Positions 53,263 through 63,398 of a DNA stretch of 64,000 bases are shown here, in pieces. Position numbers and translations under genes: made by a program. Position 1 is the first letter of the stretch; each line of letters starts with the position of its first letter. Below the pieces are notes generated by a model that saw only the letters and a program-made list of their open reading frames with translations, did no database searches and was not told where the DNA came from. The DNA is from Henckelia pumila. Its lineage: Eukaryota; Streptophyta; Magnoliopsida; Lamiales; Gesneriaceae. The stretch is from assembly GCF_033568475.1 (NCBI RefSeq), contig NC_133122.1:19351206-19415205 (forward strand), written 5' to 3'.

Positions 53263-53375
53263 GTAAGTTTTAAATGTTTATAGCATGATTTAATTTCTAG
53301 AATTTAAGTTAGCATTAATTTTAAAACACTTAGTTATGCATGGCGATTTACGTAAATAAATATGTGGTGGTGCAG
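53263..53375 (+). other. Putative 113-bp intron in the Tekay leader
   Basis: The donor CTGTAAGTTTT matches the plant consensus (GTAAGT), and the acceptor GTGGTGCAG ends one base before the gag ATG (53377). Removal would place the ATG just after the spliced leader and delete an upstream ATG at 53339 whose short frame overlaps gag. The same sites occur at 60770-60882. Splicing is predicted from sequence only. Confidence 0.5.
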
Positions 53376-53376
53376 A

Positions 53377-54433
53377 ATGCCTCCCAGACAGGTGAATCGA
53401 CGTGGGAGACCTCCACATCCACCTCCACCTCCACCGCCACCTCAGCAGCACCCCATGACAGCACTGGAGCAGGCCAGTGCCACGATGATGGCGGGTATTA
53501 CTGCCTTGCTGGAGCAGCAGGCAGCCCGTCCCAGACTGTCCCACGAGGAGGACGTCGCGGAGAGGTTCCAGAAGAAGGGGCCTAAGGAGTTTTTGGGGAC
53601 CACCGATCCGTTGGTGGCTGAGGGATGGATTCGCTCACTTGAGTCCATCTTTGACTATATGGGTATCACAGACGCCGACAGGGTGAGCTGTGCTACATAC
53701 ATGATGCGAGGCGATGCAGCCTCATGGTGGGAGGGAGCAGTACGAGGAGTCCATCTACCTACTCTGACATGGGCTGAGTTCAGGCGTATCTTCTACGCCA
53801 AATATTTCACTGAGGATGTGCGCAGTCGCATGATCCGAGAGTTCATGAGTCTCCGGCAGGGGGACCGATCTGTGGTGGAGTACATAAGCCAGTTTGAGAG
53901 GGGCTGTCGTTTTGTGCCCATGATTGCTGATAGTCCGCAGGAGAAGATGCGGCAGTTTGTTGAGGGCCTGAAGGCTGAGATCAGGCATGACGTGCGCATG
54001 GCAGACGTGTTTACATATGAGTCTGCAGTCAGCAGGGCTTTGCGTTCGGAGGAGGGTCGGAGAGCGATCCAGAGAGAGCAGCAGCAGGGTAAGAGGCAGT
54101 TTGTTCAGACAGGGTATCAGCGACCATCTTCGCAGCCACCTGCGAAGAAGCAGTATACAGGGCCGGCTAAGGGCCCGAATCAGCAGCAGAGGCCACAGCA
54201 GCAGAGGCCGCAGCAGCAGCAGAGGGGCGGGGCCCCTAATGCCATAGCTCATCTCACTTGCCCGAAGTGCCAGAAGATGCATTCGGGACCTTGCCTATTG
54301 GGAGCAGGAGTTTGCTTCCACTGCAGAGAGCCGGGGCATCAGATTGCTAACTGCCCCAGGAAGAAGAACACCGCTGGTAGGGTGTTCGTGATGCAGGCTG
54401 AGGAGGTCGATCCTGACACCTCCTTGATCACCG
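53377..54433 (+). CDS. gag: Gag of the young Tekay-like element
   Basis: Starting at MPPRQVNRRGRPP (the five codons upstream, MWWCR, fall within the putative leader intron and are left out), the protein has a Pro-rich N-terminus. The Gag capsid-like region follows (EFLGTTDPLVAEGWIRSLES, then ATYMMRGDAASWWEGAVRG and RRIFYAKYFTEDVRSRMIRE), then a Gln-rich linker and one CCHC zinc knuckle (CFHCREPGHQIANC). It forms the virus-like particle and packages element RNA. Read without splicing, the ORF ends at a TAG at 54448. If the 202-bp intron at 54434 is removed, it continues in frame into pol. No lesions were seen. Confidence 0.93.
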
Positions 54434-54635
54434 GTACACCCTATCCCTAGTATTTTAATAATTCTCCTTTGGTTAAAGATTTAGTATTTAATTTGAGTTC
54501 TTGTTATTTGGGTCATTTAACTGCATGTTAGAATAGGAAGCATGTTTTACTTGTGATTAGAATTAAGAACTTGTAGTGACTCGTTTGGGAAAAATTAGAA
54601 GTGGTATGAATCTGTTGGGAATTTTCTGCGTGCAG
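54434..54635 (+). other. Putative 202-bp intron joining gag to pol
   Basis: Donor CACCG/GTACACC and acceptor TTCTGCGTGCAG/GGAG. Exon 1 ends with one base of a codon, and exon 2 supplies two, giving TSLITG followed by [20 protein letters not shown] with no frame change. Without splicing, the pol frame has a TAG at 54596 and no ATG before the protease active site (the codon at 54671 is TTG; the first in-frame ATG is about 100 bp into the domain). The second copy has the same borders at 61938-62140. Confidence 0.7.
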
Positions 54636-57600
54636 GGAGAATTCTAGTTGGAGGCAACTCCACGTTTGCGTTGCTAGATTCAGGGGCTACGCATTCGTTT
54701 ATCTCCCTGGAGTTTATCCGGCGGGTAGGCATCACACCTGAGAGTAGTGACAGTGGGTATGATGTTACTATGCCGTCAGGGCAGGTTATGTCTACCTCGA
54801 AAGTTATTCGAGGACTGGAGTTAGAGCTGCAGGGACACTCCATTCGAGCAGATGTAGTAGTCTTGCCTTTGAGTGGTTTTGATCTTATTTTGGGTATGGA
54901 CTGGTTGACAGTCAATGGAGCTTCGATTGATTTTCGTCGGAGATCAGTGTCAGTGAGACCTACAGGGGGCGACCCGTTCACTTTTCATGCATCTCAGAGC
55001 AGTGATATTCCTCAGGTGATATCCTATATTCAGGCGAGGAAGTTGTTGGGACGGGGTTGCCAGGGGTTTTTAGCGAGTATTGTCACGACTTCAGAACCAT
55101 CTAGCAGATCATTATCAGAGTTAGAGGTGGTTCGTGACTTTCCGGATGTCTTTCCGGAGGATGTTGCCGGAATTCCACCAGTGAGAGAGGTGGAGTTCAG
55201 TATTGACTTAGTGCCAGACACCGTGCCTATCTCTAAGGCACCGTACAGGCTTGCTCCTACCGAGATGAAAGAGTTGAAGGAGCAGATTCAGGAGTTGTTA
55301 GAGAAAGGCTTTGTTCGACCTAACTTTTCTCCTTGGGGAGCTCCGGTGTTGTTTGTGAAGAAGAAGGATGGCAGTATGAGACTGTGCATCGATTACCGAG
55401 AGCTTAACAGAGTCACAGTGAAGAACAAGTATCCACTGCCAAGGATAGAGGACTTGTTTGACCAGTTGCAGGGAGCTTCAGTGTTCTCCAAGATCGATCT
55501 GCGATCTGGTTACCATCAGTTGCGTGTTAGGGATGCAGATGTGTCCAAGACTGCTTTCCGGACACGATATGGGCATTACGAGTTCTTAGTGATGCCATTT
55601 GGGTTGACCAATGCTCCAGCGGTTTTCATGGATCTCATGAACCGAGTCTTTCAGCCATATCTGGATCAGTTCATCATAGTCTTTATTGATGATATTTTGA
55701 TCTACTCTAGGAGCATCGAGGAGCATAGACAGCACCTTCAGACCGCATTGCAGACTTTGAGGGAGCATCGGTTGTATGCCAAGTTCAGCAAGTGCGAGTT
55801 TTGGCTTGAGCAGGTGGCATTTCTTGGCCACATTATTTCGAGAGATGGAGTTGCAGTCGATCAGTCTAAGGTGGAGGCAGTGCAGAATTGGGGCATTCCG
55901 AAGAATGCTTCAGAGATTCGCAGTTTCTTGGGTTTGGCCGGATACTACAGGAAGTTCATCAAGGGTTTTTCCTCTATTGCAGTACCCTTGACTTCCTTGA
56001 CCAAGAAGAATGCGAAGTTTATCTGGAGTTCAGACTGTCAGAGGAGCTTCGATCAGCTGAAGGAAGCACTCACTACAGCACCAGTGTTAGCGATGACAGT
56101 ACCACATGAGGAGTTAGTGGTTTACACCGACGCGTCTAAAATTGGTTTAGGCGCAGTGCTTATGCAGTGTGGTAAGGTTATTGCGTATGCGTCGAGACAG
56201 TTGAAGATTCATGAGCAGAACTACCCGACGCATGACTTGGAGTTGGCAGCAGTGGTCTTCGCGTTGAAAATCTGGAGGCACTATCTTTACGGCGAGAAGT
56301 GCAAGATTTTCACCGACCACAAGAGCCTCAAGTACTTCTTCACCCAGAAGGAGTTGAACATGAGGCAGCGCAGATGGCTTGAGCTTGTGAAGGACTATGA
56401 TTGCGACATTAGCTACCATCCGGGTAAGGCTAATGTGGTGGCAGATGCTTTGAGTCGGAAGTCGTCAGTGGTATCATGTTTGACTGTGCAGTTACCACTA
56501 CAGACCGAGATTCAGAGATTTGATTTGGAGTGCTATCCGAGTGGCCATGCACCGAGCTTGTCAGTGTTGACGGTGCAACCAGTTCTACGAGATCGGATTA
56601 GAGAGGGGCAGACCACTGATGAGGAGTTACAGCGATGGAGACAGAGAGATGAGGCTAGAGGAAATCTCTTGTATACAGTGGAGGATGGCATCGTTCAGTA
56701 CCGTGGTAGGATGTGGGTACCGAACGTCGATCAGTTGCGAGCTGAGATTTTGACAGAGGCTCACGCATCTCCGTACTCCATTCACCCCGGAAGTACGAAG
56801 ATGTACAAGGACTTGCAGCTATTGTATTGGTGGCCCGGGATGAAGAGTGACATCGGGAGAGTGGTGTCAGAGTGCTTGACTTGTCAGCAAGTCAAGGCAG
56901 AGCATCAGCGTCCAGCAGGACTTCTTAGACCTCTCCCCATTCCGGAATGGAAGTGGGAGAACATTACGATGGACTTTGTAGTTGGCTTACCGAGGAGTAC
57001 TAGAGGGTGCACAGCGATTTGGGTGATTGTGGATAGACTCACCAAGTCAGCTCATTTCTTGCCGGTAAGGACTACTTACACCTTGACACAGTATGCAGAG
57101 CTTTACATCAGAGAGATTGTTAGACTGCATGGCATACCAGTGTCTATCGTGTCAGACAGAGATCCGAGGTTCACCTCAGCGTTTTGGAAGAGTCTGCACA
57201 CAGCCTTGGGGACTAGACTTTTGTTCAGTACAGCTTTTCATCCCCAGACAGATGGTCAGTCCGAGAGAGTGATCCAGGTTCTCGAGGATCTTCTGAGAGC
57301 TTGTGTTATCGATTTTCGAGGATCTTGGGAGACTAGACTGCCATTAGTGGAGTTTACCTATAACAACAGCTTTCAGTCGTCTATAGGTATGGCTCCATAT
57401 GCAGCACTCTACGGGAGGAGATGCAGATATCCGGTGCATTGGGATGAGGTTGGAGAGAGGATTTTGTTGGGTCCAGAGATTGTGCAGCAGACAGCTGACA
57501 TTGTGACGCAGATTCGAGACAGGATGAGGACTGCGCAGAGTCGGCAGAAGAGTTATGCAGATGCCAGACGACGCGATTTGGAGTTCGCGGTAGGTGATCA

Positions 57601-58009
57601 CGTATTCCTGAAGGTGTCACCTATGAAGGGAGTAGCGCGTTTTGGGCGGAGAGGCAAGCTTAATCCGAGATACATAGGGCCATTTGAGATCTTGGAGCGA
57701 GTTGGCACGTTGGCCTACCGTTTAGCTCTACCTCCAGGGCTAGCGGCAGTGCACAACGTTTTCCATGTATCCATGCTTCGGAGATATGTCTCCAATCCGT
57801 CGCATGTGTTGGATTTTGAGCCCTTACAGTTGCCACCAGATCTGGTGTATGAGGAGAGACCAGTGCGGATCTTGGCTAGAGAGGAGCGGAGGCTTAGGAC
57901 GCGGGTCATACCGATGGTCAGAGTCCAGTGGCTGAATCACTCGGAGGAGGAAGCTACTTGGGAGACCGAGGAGGATATGAGGACTCGCTACCCGGAGATG
58001 TTCGGGTAA
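54636..58009 (+). CDS. pol: Pol of the young Tekay-like element (protease, RT, RNase H, integrase, chromodomain-like tail)
   Basis: Protease: [12 protein letters not shown] near the start, with [40 protein letters not shown] (about residue 337 counted from 54671), [10 protein letters not shown]. RNase [11 protein letters not shown] and [11 protein letters not shown], with the catalytic acidic residues present. Integrase: HHCC finger ([11 protein letters not shown]...CLTCQQ), core D (MDFVVGLP), D (VSDRDPRF) and E (TDGQSER). The C-terminal [19 protein letters not shown] is the chromodomain-like tail thought to steer integration into heterochromatin. The reading frame is open for 1112 codons from 54671 with no lesion seen. 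With the gag-pol intron removed, the joint protein would be about 1476 residues. The element may be autonomous, but expression is not shown. Confidence 0.95.
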
Positions 58010-58040
58010 GTACTTTAATTTCGAGGACGAAATTCAATTT

Positions 58041-58054
58041 AAGGGGGGGAGAAT
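58041..58054 (+). other. Polypurine tract of the Tekay-like element
   Basis: AAGGGGGGGAGAAT lies directly before LTR 2 (TGTAACACCC at 58055). It is the plus-strand primer site. Confidence 0.9.
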
Positions 58055-60697
58055 TGTAACACCCGGTATTTTAATTTCGTAAATCCGCCTGCATAATTAG
58101 GATTTTTAATTATTTAAATTTATGATTTATGGGTTAAATAATTATGTGAATTATTTATGCATGATTTAATTTATTTTTTTAAGCATTTAACCCATAAATA
58201 GTGATTTTTATGATTTTTGGTATTTTTATTATTTAATCGCGTAGACGGGACCGTGGACGGACGAGATGACAACTTTCCACCCAAATTATTTTATGAGCCT
58301 TTTTAGAGCCTTAAAATATTATTTTAAGTTTTATTATCTCAAAATTTTAAGTATTTAATTTTATTTAATTTTAGGGGTCATTTTTATCCAAAATTAGCCA
58401 AAATAATGATTTTTAATTATCTTTAAAATTCCCCTAATTCTTAATTTCGGGATTTTATAAATTTTAATTTAAAGTTTCTGATTTAATTTTTATTAGAATG
58501 TTTAAATTTTATATTATTCTATTTATTAACTTAAAAACCTATTTCCTTAATTATTGAAACCTAAATCTACCCAACCCCACCCAAACCTCACGTCACTCTC
58601 AAACTTCAGCCGTCACCCCCACTCACTTTCTTCATCCTCTCGACCCCAGCAAACCCAGGAAGCCATAGCCAAGGATCGTGAAGCTCCAAGCGTCCCGTAT
58701 TTTCGTCCCGTCGTCCCGGAACCGTCCCACGCTCGTGTTTTCTAGTCATCTACGGTGAAAGGCATGAATTCCTTGTTATTTTTCGTACAATATCAGTGTA
58801 TGTATATGTGTATGAGATGGAATCATAATGTTTAAGATTTTTCAGAAAAATTTCCTAGGGCCATGTAGGGATCGATTTGGCCGTGAGTTTTGCTTGTGTG
58901 GTGCATGGTTTTTTTCGGTCCATGGTGGTTCTACTGGTGGCCGAGGGTCTGGAAGGAAGTGAGGGGGTGGCCTGGCTCGAATGGCTCGAGTGGCTCGAGC
59001 CAAACAAGCCAGGAAATCAGCTGGAGCCGATCGGTCTCCATAAGTCGCAGGCTAGGGTTCGACGGGAAGAGCCTTCGGGTTCAGGGTTCCTGGCTGCATG
59101 GGGGCTGGGGCCTGGTTAGGTTAGGTCCGCCCGAACGTGGGCTACGTCTGGGCGGCGGCGCTCCGGCCAGGGGCGGCCGGAGCCGGCCGGCAGCAGCCAT
59201 GGAATGGCTGCTGCTCTCGGCCGAGAAGCAATGGGAGAGGGGGGATCGGGTTGGGTTGGGTTAGGGGTCTGGGTCGGGTCTGAGTGGTCCGGGTCGGGTC
59301 GGTTAGGTAGTGGGTCGGGTTAGTGAGTTCGGGTCCGAGTTTGGCGGGCCGGGCTCGAGTATTTTTATTTTAAAGTATTTTACAAATTTATGTGTTTTTG
59401 AGTCAAATAAATTGAAATAAAATTATTTGGACTCCCAAATAATTTTATTTGAACTTTTAAAATTTTAATTAAGTTAGTCCATTAATTTTATGGGCTTTTG
59501 AGCCCATAAAAGTTATTGGGCCAGTCTATGGGTTTTTGGGCCCATTGGGCCGGTTTAAGTGTTATTGGGCTTAGTGTAATTTTAATGGGCTTATTTAATT
59601 TAATTGGGCTTAGACTAATTATTTGGGCTTAAAGTTAAGTTAATGGGCTTAAGTATGTTAATGGGCCAGTTTTAAGTTAATGGGCTTGTGTGTAGGGCCA
59701 GCAGTCCAGGACCATCCATGAGAAAATTTGCATGTGTCCTGATTATATATTTAATTATTTTTATGCATTTGAGTTATTTTAATATTTATATGTTAATAAG
59801 AAATTAAATTAAATATATATGATGGACACACATTTTATTCAAGTACATGCATTCATGAAATAATATTTTATGCATGATTTAATGTTTAAGTTGAGCAATA
59901 AAAATATTTTATGTTGGAAGTTGAAGTAGTGTGACAATTTAAGGGGGATTCGTCCCCATATGATTGAAGGGCAGTTTACTGCCAATTTAAGAGGTGATTC
60001 GTCACCGGCCACGTACGTAGGTTTCCACGCTGATCAGTATTTAATGTATGATTTAAGGTTACACTACGGATACAACCATGCTATGTTAGAAAATAAATTG
60101 CTCAATAATGTTATGTATTATGTTATGTATTATGTTTATTTAAGTAAGTTATGTTATGTAATTTTTAAGCATGCTCATTCATGTATATGTATGTATTAGT
60201 ATTAAATTGGTTTAAATTATTTTAAACCCTTGTTATGTTAGCATGTTGGGCCTCTAGGCTCACTACACTGGTATGGTGCAGGTGAGTACGTTGAGGATGA
60301 CATTGTACCCACCGGAGGCGAGGACGTATGAGCATGCATGCAGTGGCCCCGTGACCGTGAAATATTCTGAGTCGCTATGCATGATATTGTTTTTGTCAGA
60401 ATGATACATTTTTATTATTTTCAGTGATTGAGGGTCTAGAATATTTATTTAATATTTTCAGTGCATGCGAACTTTTATTTACTTATGCAGTATATTTTTA
60501 ATTAATGTTTGACTCAGATATTTATTATATTTTTAAGAATGCATTTTTTTTTTATTTAAGTATTTAATTGTTTATTCATTTTAAATATCTTTATTCGGTG
60601 CATATATGTATGGGCATATATGTACATATTTTATTTAGTAAGTATAAAAAAAAAAAATTTCCGCATATTTATTTATTAGAGAGTTAGGGTCGTTTCA
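58055..60697 (+). repeat. Second LTR of the Tekay array (3' LTR of body 1 and 5' LTR of body 2)
   Basis: Nearly identical to 50548-53190, offset by 7507 bp. It is followed by a primer site at 60699 rather than host DNA, so it serves as the left LTR of the second body. Confidence 0.95.
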
Positions 60698-62824
60698 GTT
60701 GGTATCAGAGCACGGTCCTCGGAGGGGTCCTCACTGCTATGCGAGCTCAGAAATCCACGCTACCGGTCTGTAAGTTTTAAATGTTTATAGCATGATTTAA
60801 TTTCTAGAATTTAAGTTAGCATTAATTTTAAAACACTTAGTTATGCATGGCGATTTACGTAAATAAATATGTGGTGGTGCAGAATGCCTCCCAGACAGGT
60901 GAATCGACGTGGGAGACCTCCACATCCACCTCCACCTCCACCGCCACCTCAGCAGCACCCCATGACAGCACTGGAGCAGGCCAGTGCCACGATGATGGCG
61001 GGTATTACTGCCTTGCTGGAGCAGCAGGCAGCCCGTCCCAGACTGTCCCACGAGGAGGACGTCGCGGAGAGGTTCCAGAAGAAGGGGCCTAAGGAGTTTT
61101 TGGGGACCACCGATCCGTTGGTGGCTGAGGGATGGATTCGCTCACTTGAGTCCATCTTTGACTATATGGGTATCACAGACGCCGACAGGGTGAGCTGTGC
61201 TACATACATGATGCGAGGCGATGCAGCCTCATGGTGGGAGGGAGCAGTACGAGGAGTCCATCTACCTACTCTGACATGGGCTGAGTTCAGGCGTATCTTC
61301 TACGCCAAATATTTCACTGAGGATGTGCGCAGTCGCATGATCCGAGAGTTCATGAGTCTCCGGCAGGGGGACCGATCTGTGGTGGAGTACATAAGCCAGT
61401 TTGAGAGGGGCTGTCGTTTTGTGCCCATGATTGCTGATAGTCCGCAGGAGAAGATGCGGCAGTTTGTTGAGGGCCTGAAGGCTGAGATCAGGCATGACGT
61501 GCGCATGGCAGACGTGTTTACATATGAGTCTGCAGTCAGCAGGGCTTTGCGTTCGGAGGAGGGTCGGAGAGCGATCCAGAGAGAGCAGCAGCAGGGTAAG
61601 AGGCAGTTTGTTCAGACAGGGTATCAGCGACCATCTTCGCAGCCACCTGCGAAGAAGCAGTATACAGGGCCGGCTAAGGGCCCGAATCAGCAGCAGAGGC
61701 CACAGCAGAGGCCGCAGCAGCAGCAGAGGGGCGGGGCCCCTAATGCCATAGCTCATCCCACTTGCCCGAAGTGCCAGAAGATGCATTCGGGACCTTGCCT
61801 ATTGGGAGCAGGAGTTTGCTTCCACTGCAGAGAGCCGGGGCATCAGATTGCTAACTGCCCCAGGAAGAAGAACACCGCTGGTAGGGTGTTCGTGATGCAG
61901 GCTGAGGAGGTCGATCCTGACACCTCCTTGATCACCGGTACACCCTATCCCTAGTATTTTAATAATTCTCCTTTGGTTAAAGATTTAGTATTTAATTTGA
62001 AGTTCTTGTTATTTGGGTCATTTAACTGCATGTTAGAATAGGAAGCATGTTTTACTTGTGATTAGAATTAAGAACTTGTAGTGACTCGTTTGGGAAAAAT
62101 TAGAAGTGGTATGAATCTGTTGGGAATTTTCTGCGTGCAGGGAGAATTCTAGTTGGAGGCAACTCCACGTTTGCGTTGCTAGATTCAGGGGCTACGCATT
62201 CGTTTATCTCCCTGGAGTTTATCCGGCGGGTAGGCATCACACCTGAGAGTAGTGACAGTGGGTATGATGTTACTATGCCGTCAGGGCAGGTTATGTCTAC
62301 CTCGAAAGTTATTCGAGGACTGGAGTTAGAGCTGCAGGGACACTCCATTCGAGCAGATGTAGTAGTCTTGCCTTTGAGTGGTTTTGATCTTATTTTGGGT
62401 ATGGACTGGTTGACAGTCAATGGAGCTTCGATTGATTTTCGTCGGAGATCAGTGTCAGTGAGACCTACAGGGGGCGACCCGTTCACTTTTCATGCATCTC
62501 AGAGCAGTGATATTCCTCAGGTGATATCCTATATTCAGGCGAGGAAGTTGTTGGGACGGGGTTGCCAGGGGTTTTTAGCGAGTATTGTCACGACTTCAGA
62601 ACCATCTAGCAGATCATTATCAGAGTTAGAGGTGGTTCGTGACTTTCCGGATGTCTTTCCGGAGGATGTTGCCGGAATTCCACCAGTGAGAGAGGTGGAG
62701 TTCAGTATTGACTTAGTGCCAGACACCGTGCCTATCTCTAAGGCACCGTACAGGCTTGCTCCTACCGAGATGAAAGAGTTGAAGGAGCAGATTCAGGAGT
62801 TGTTAGAGAAAGGCTTTGTTCGAA
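60698..62824 (+). pseudogene. Truncated second Tekay body: leader, gag and start of pol
   Basis: The leader, gag (from 60884) and the beginning of pol repeat body 1 with few differences: loss of one CAG in the Gln-rich linker, one T-to-C change (CATCCCAC), and one inserted A in the gag-pol intron (AATTTGAAG). gag is intact. pol stops abruptly at 62824, after the protease and the first part of RT (LLEKGFVR), where unrelated LTR sequence begins and adds MLYL and a stop. RT, RNase H, integrase and the right LTR are missing, so this copy cannot act alone. Confidence 0.95.
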
Positions 62825-63222
62825 TGCTTTATCTGTAGCCATTCTGTGTTTTTGCCATTTTAGTGCAACCTGTTGTCTCGATGCAAGAGTCAACAGATCT
62901 TCTGATACGCCGGTTCTGCTTTTGATAAAAGATTTTGCAATGAACGTCTTGTCACAAGTACTTGTCTTGAGATATCTTGATAAGCAGTTGGCATTCTTCC
63001 GGTAGATAGATTTATCCTCTGCTGGTTTGAATAACCAGTCGATAGGCTTGTGATTGCAACCGGTCGAGAGACAAAGGCGGTTGACAAGCTTCCGGTAGAT
63101 AACTTGAAGGGTTTAGACGGTTGCGGTAGGAGTCGTAGTAGATTCCTGAAATACAAAAGATTGGTAGCATATTCCTATACAATGAGTTGTTGTTTGTTAT
63201 CACCAAAATGTCGGATTCAACA
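62825..63222 (-). repeat. Start portion of the 3' LTR of the host retrotransposon
   Basis: On the minus strand the LTR begins TGTTGAATCCGACATTTTGG at 63222, directly after a polypurine tract. It runs to 62825, where it meets the truncated Tekay pol. Together with 50200-50547 it forms the interrupted LTR. The reading as one LTR is inference from orientation, termini and order. Confidence 0.65.
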
Positions 63223-63237
63223 ATTTCCCCCTTTTTG
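63223..63237 (-). other. Polypurine tract of the host retrotransposon
   Basis: Minus-strand AAAAAGGGGGAAAT immediately precedes TGTTGAATCC. This type of A/G tract before TGTTG is common in plant LTR retrotransposons. Confidence 0.75.
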
Positions 63238-63398
63238 ATAATGACAAAACTTAAGTGCTCCAAAAACAATATGAAAGCATTAAAATGAACTTCATTGAGA
63301 GAATGAATTTCATTAATTACAATAAGCATTCTTATTACACCTACTGAAGAAAAACAAAATGAGATACAGCTGCGATAAGTAAGGAAGAGACAAGTTGT

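Larger units (their letters stand above)
50548..60697 (+). mobile_element. Young full-length Tekay-like chromovirus (LTR-gag-pol-LTR), 10.15 kb
   Basis: Two 2643-bp LTRs bracket an intact gag and pol. I see only two base differences between the LTRs (at 51336/58843 and within GGGCTACGTCYGGGCGG), so insertion was recent or the repeats were homogenised. The gene order PR-RT-RNase H-integrase and the chromodomain-like tail place it in the chromovirus group, most like Tekay/Del. The 3' LTR is followed not by host DNA but by another primer site and internal region (60698-62824), so this is a tandem LTR-body-LTR-body arrangement with the second body truncated. Confidence 0.95.

Noticed and set aside
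53755-54282. 175-codon antisense ORF over gag (and 61262-61786)
   Set aside because: A shadow of the gag coding strand's codon bias; Leu/Arg-rich with no domain.
54434-54635. Programmed ribosomal frameshift or stop readthrough between gag and pol
   Set aside because: About 200 bp and several stops separate the frames, and the two copies differ by one base in this interval; splicing explains the data better. Not fully excluded.
54636-58009. Endogenous pararetrovirus (caulimovirid) instead of a retrotransposon
   Set aside because: The presence of an integrase with DDE residues, LTRs, a polypurine tract and a chromodomain-like tail, and the lack of a movement protein, point to Ty3/gypsy.
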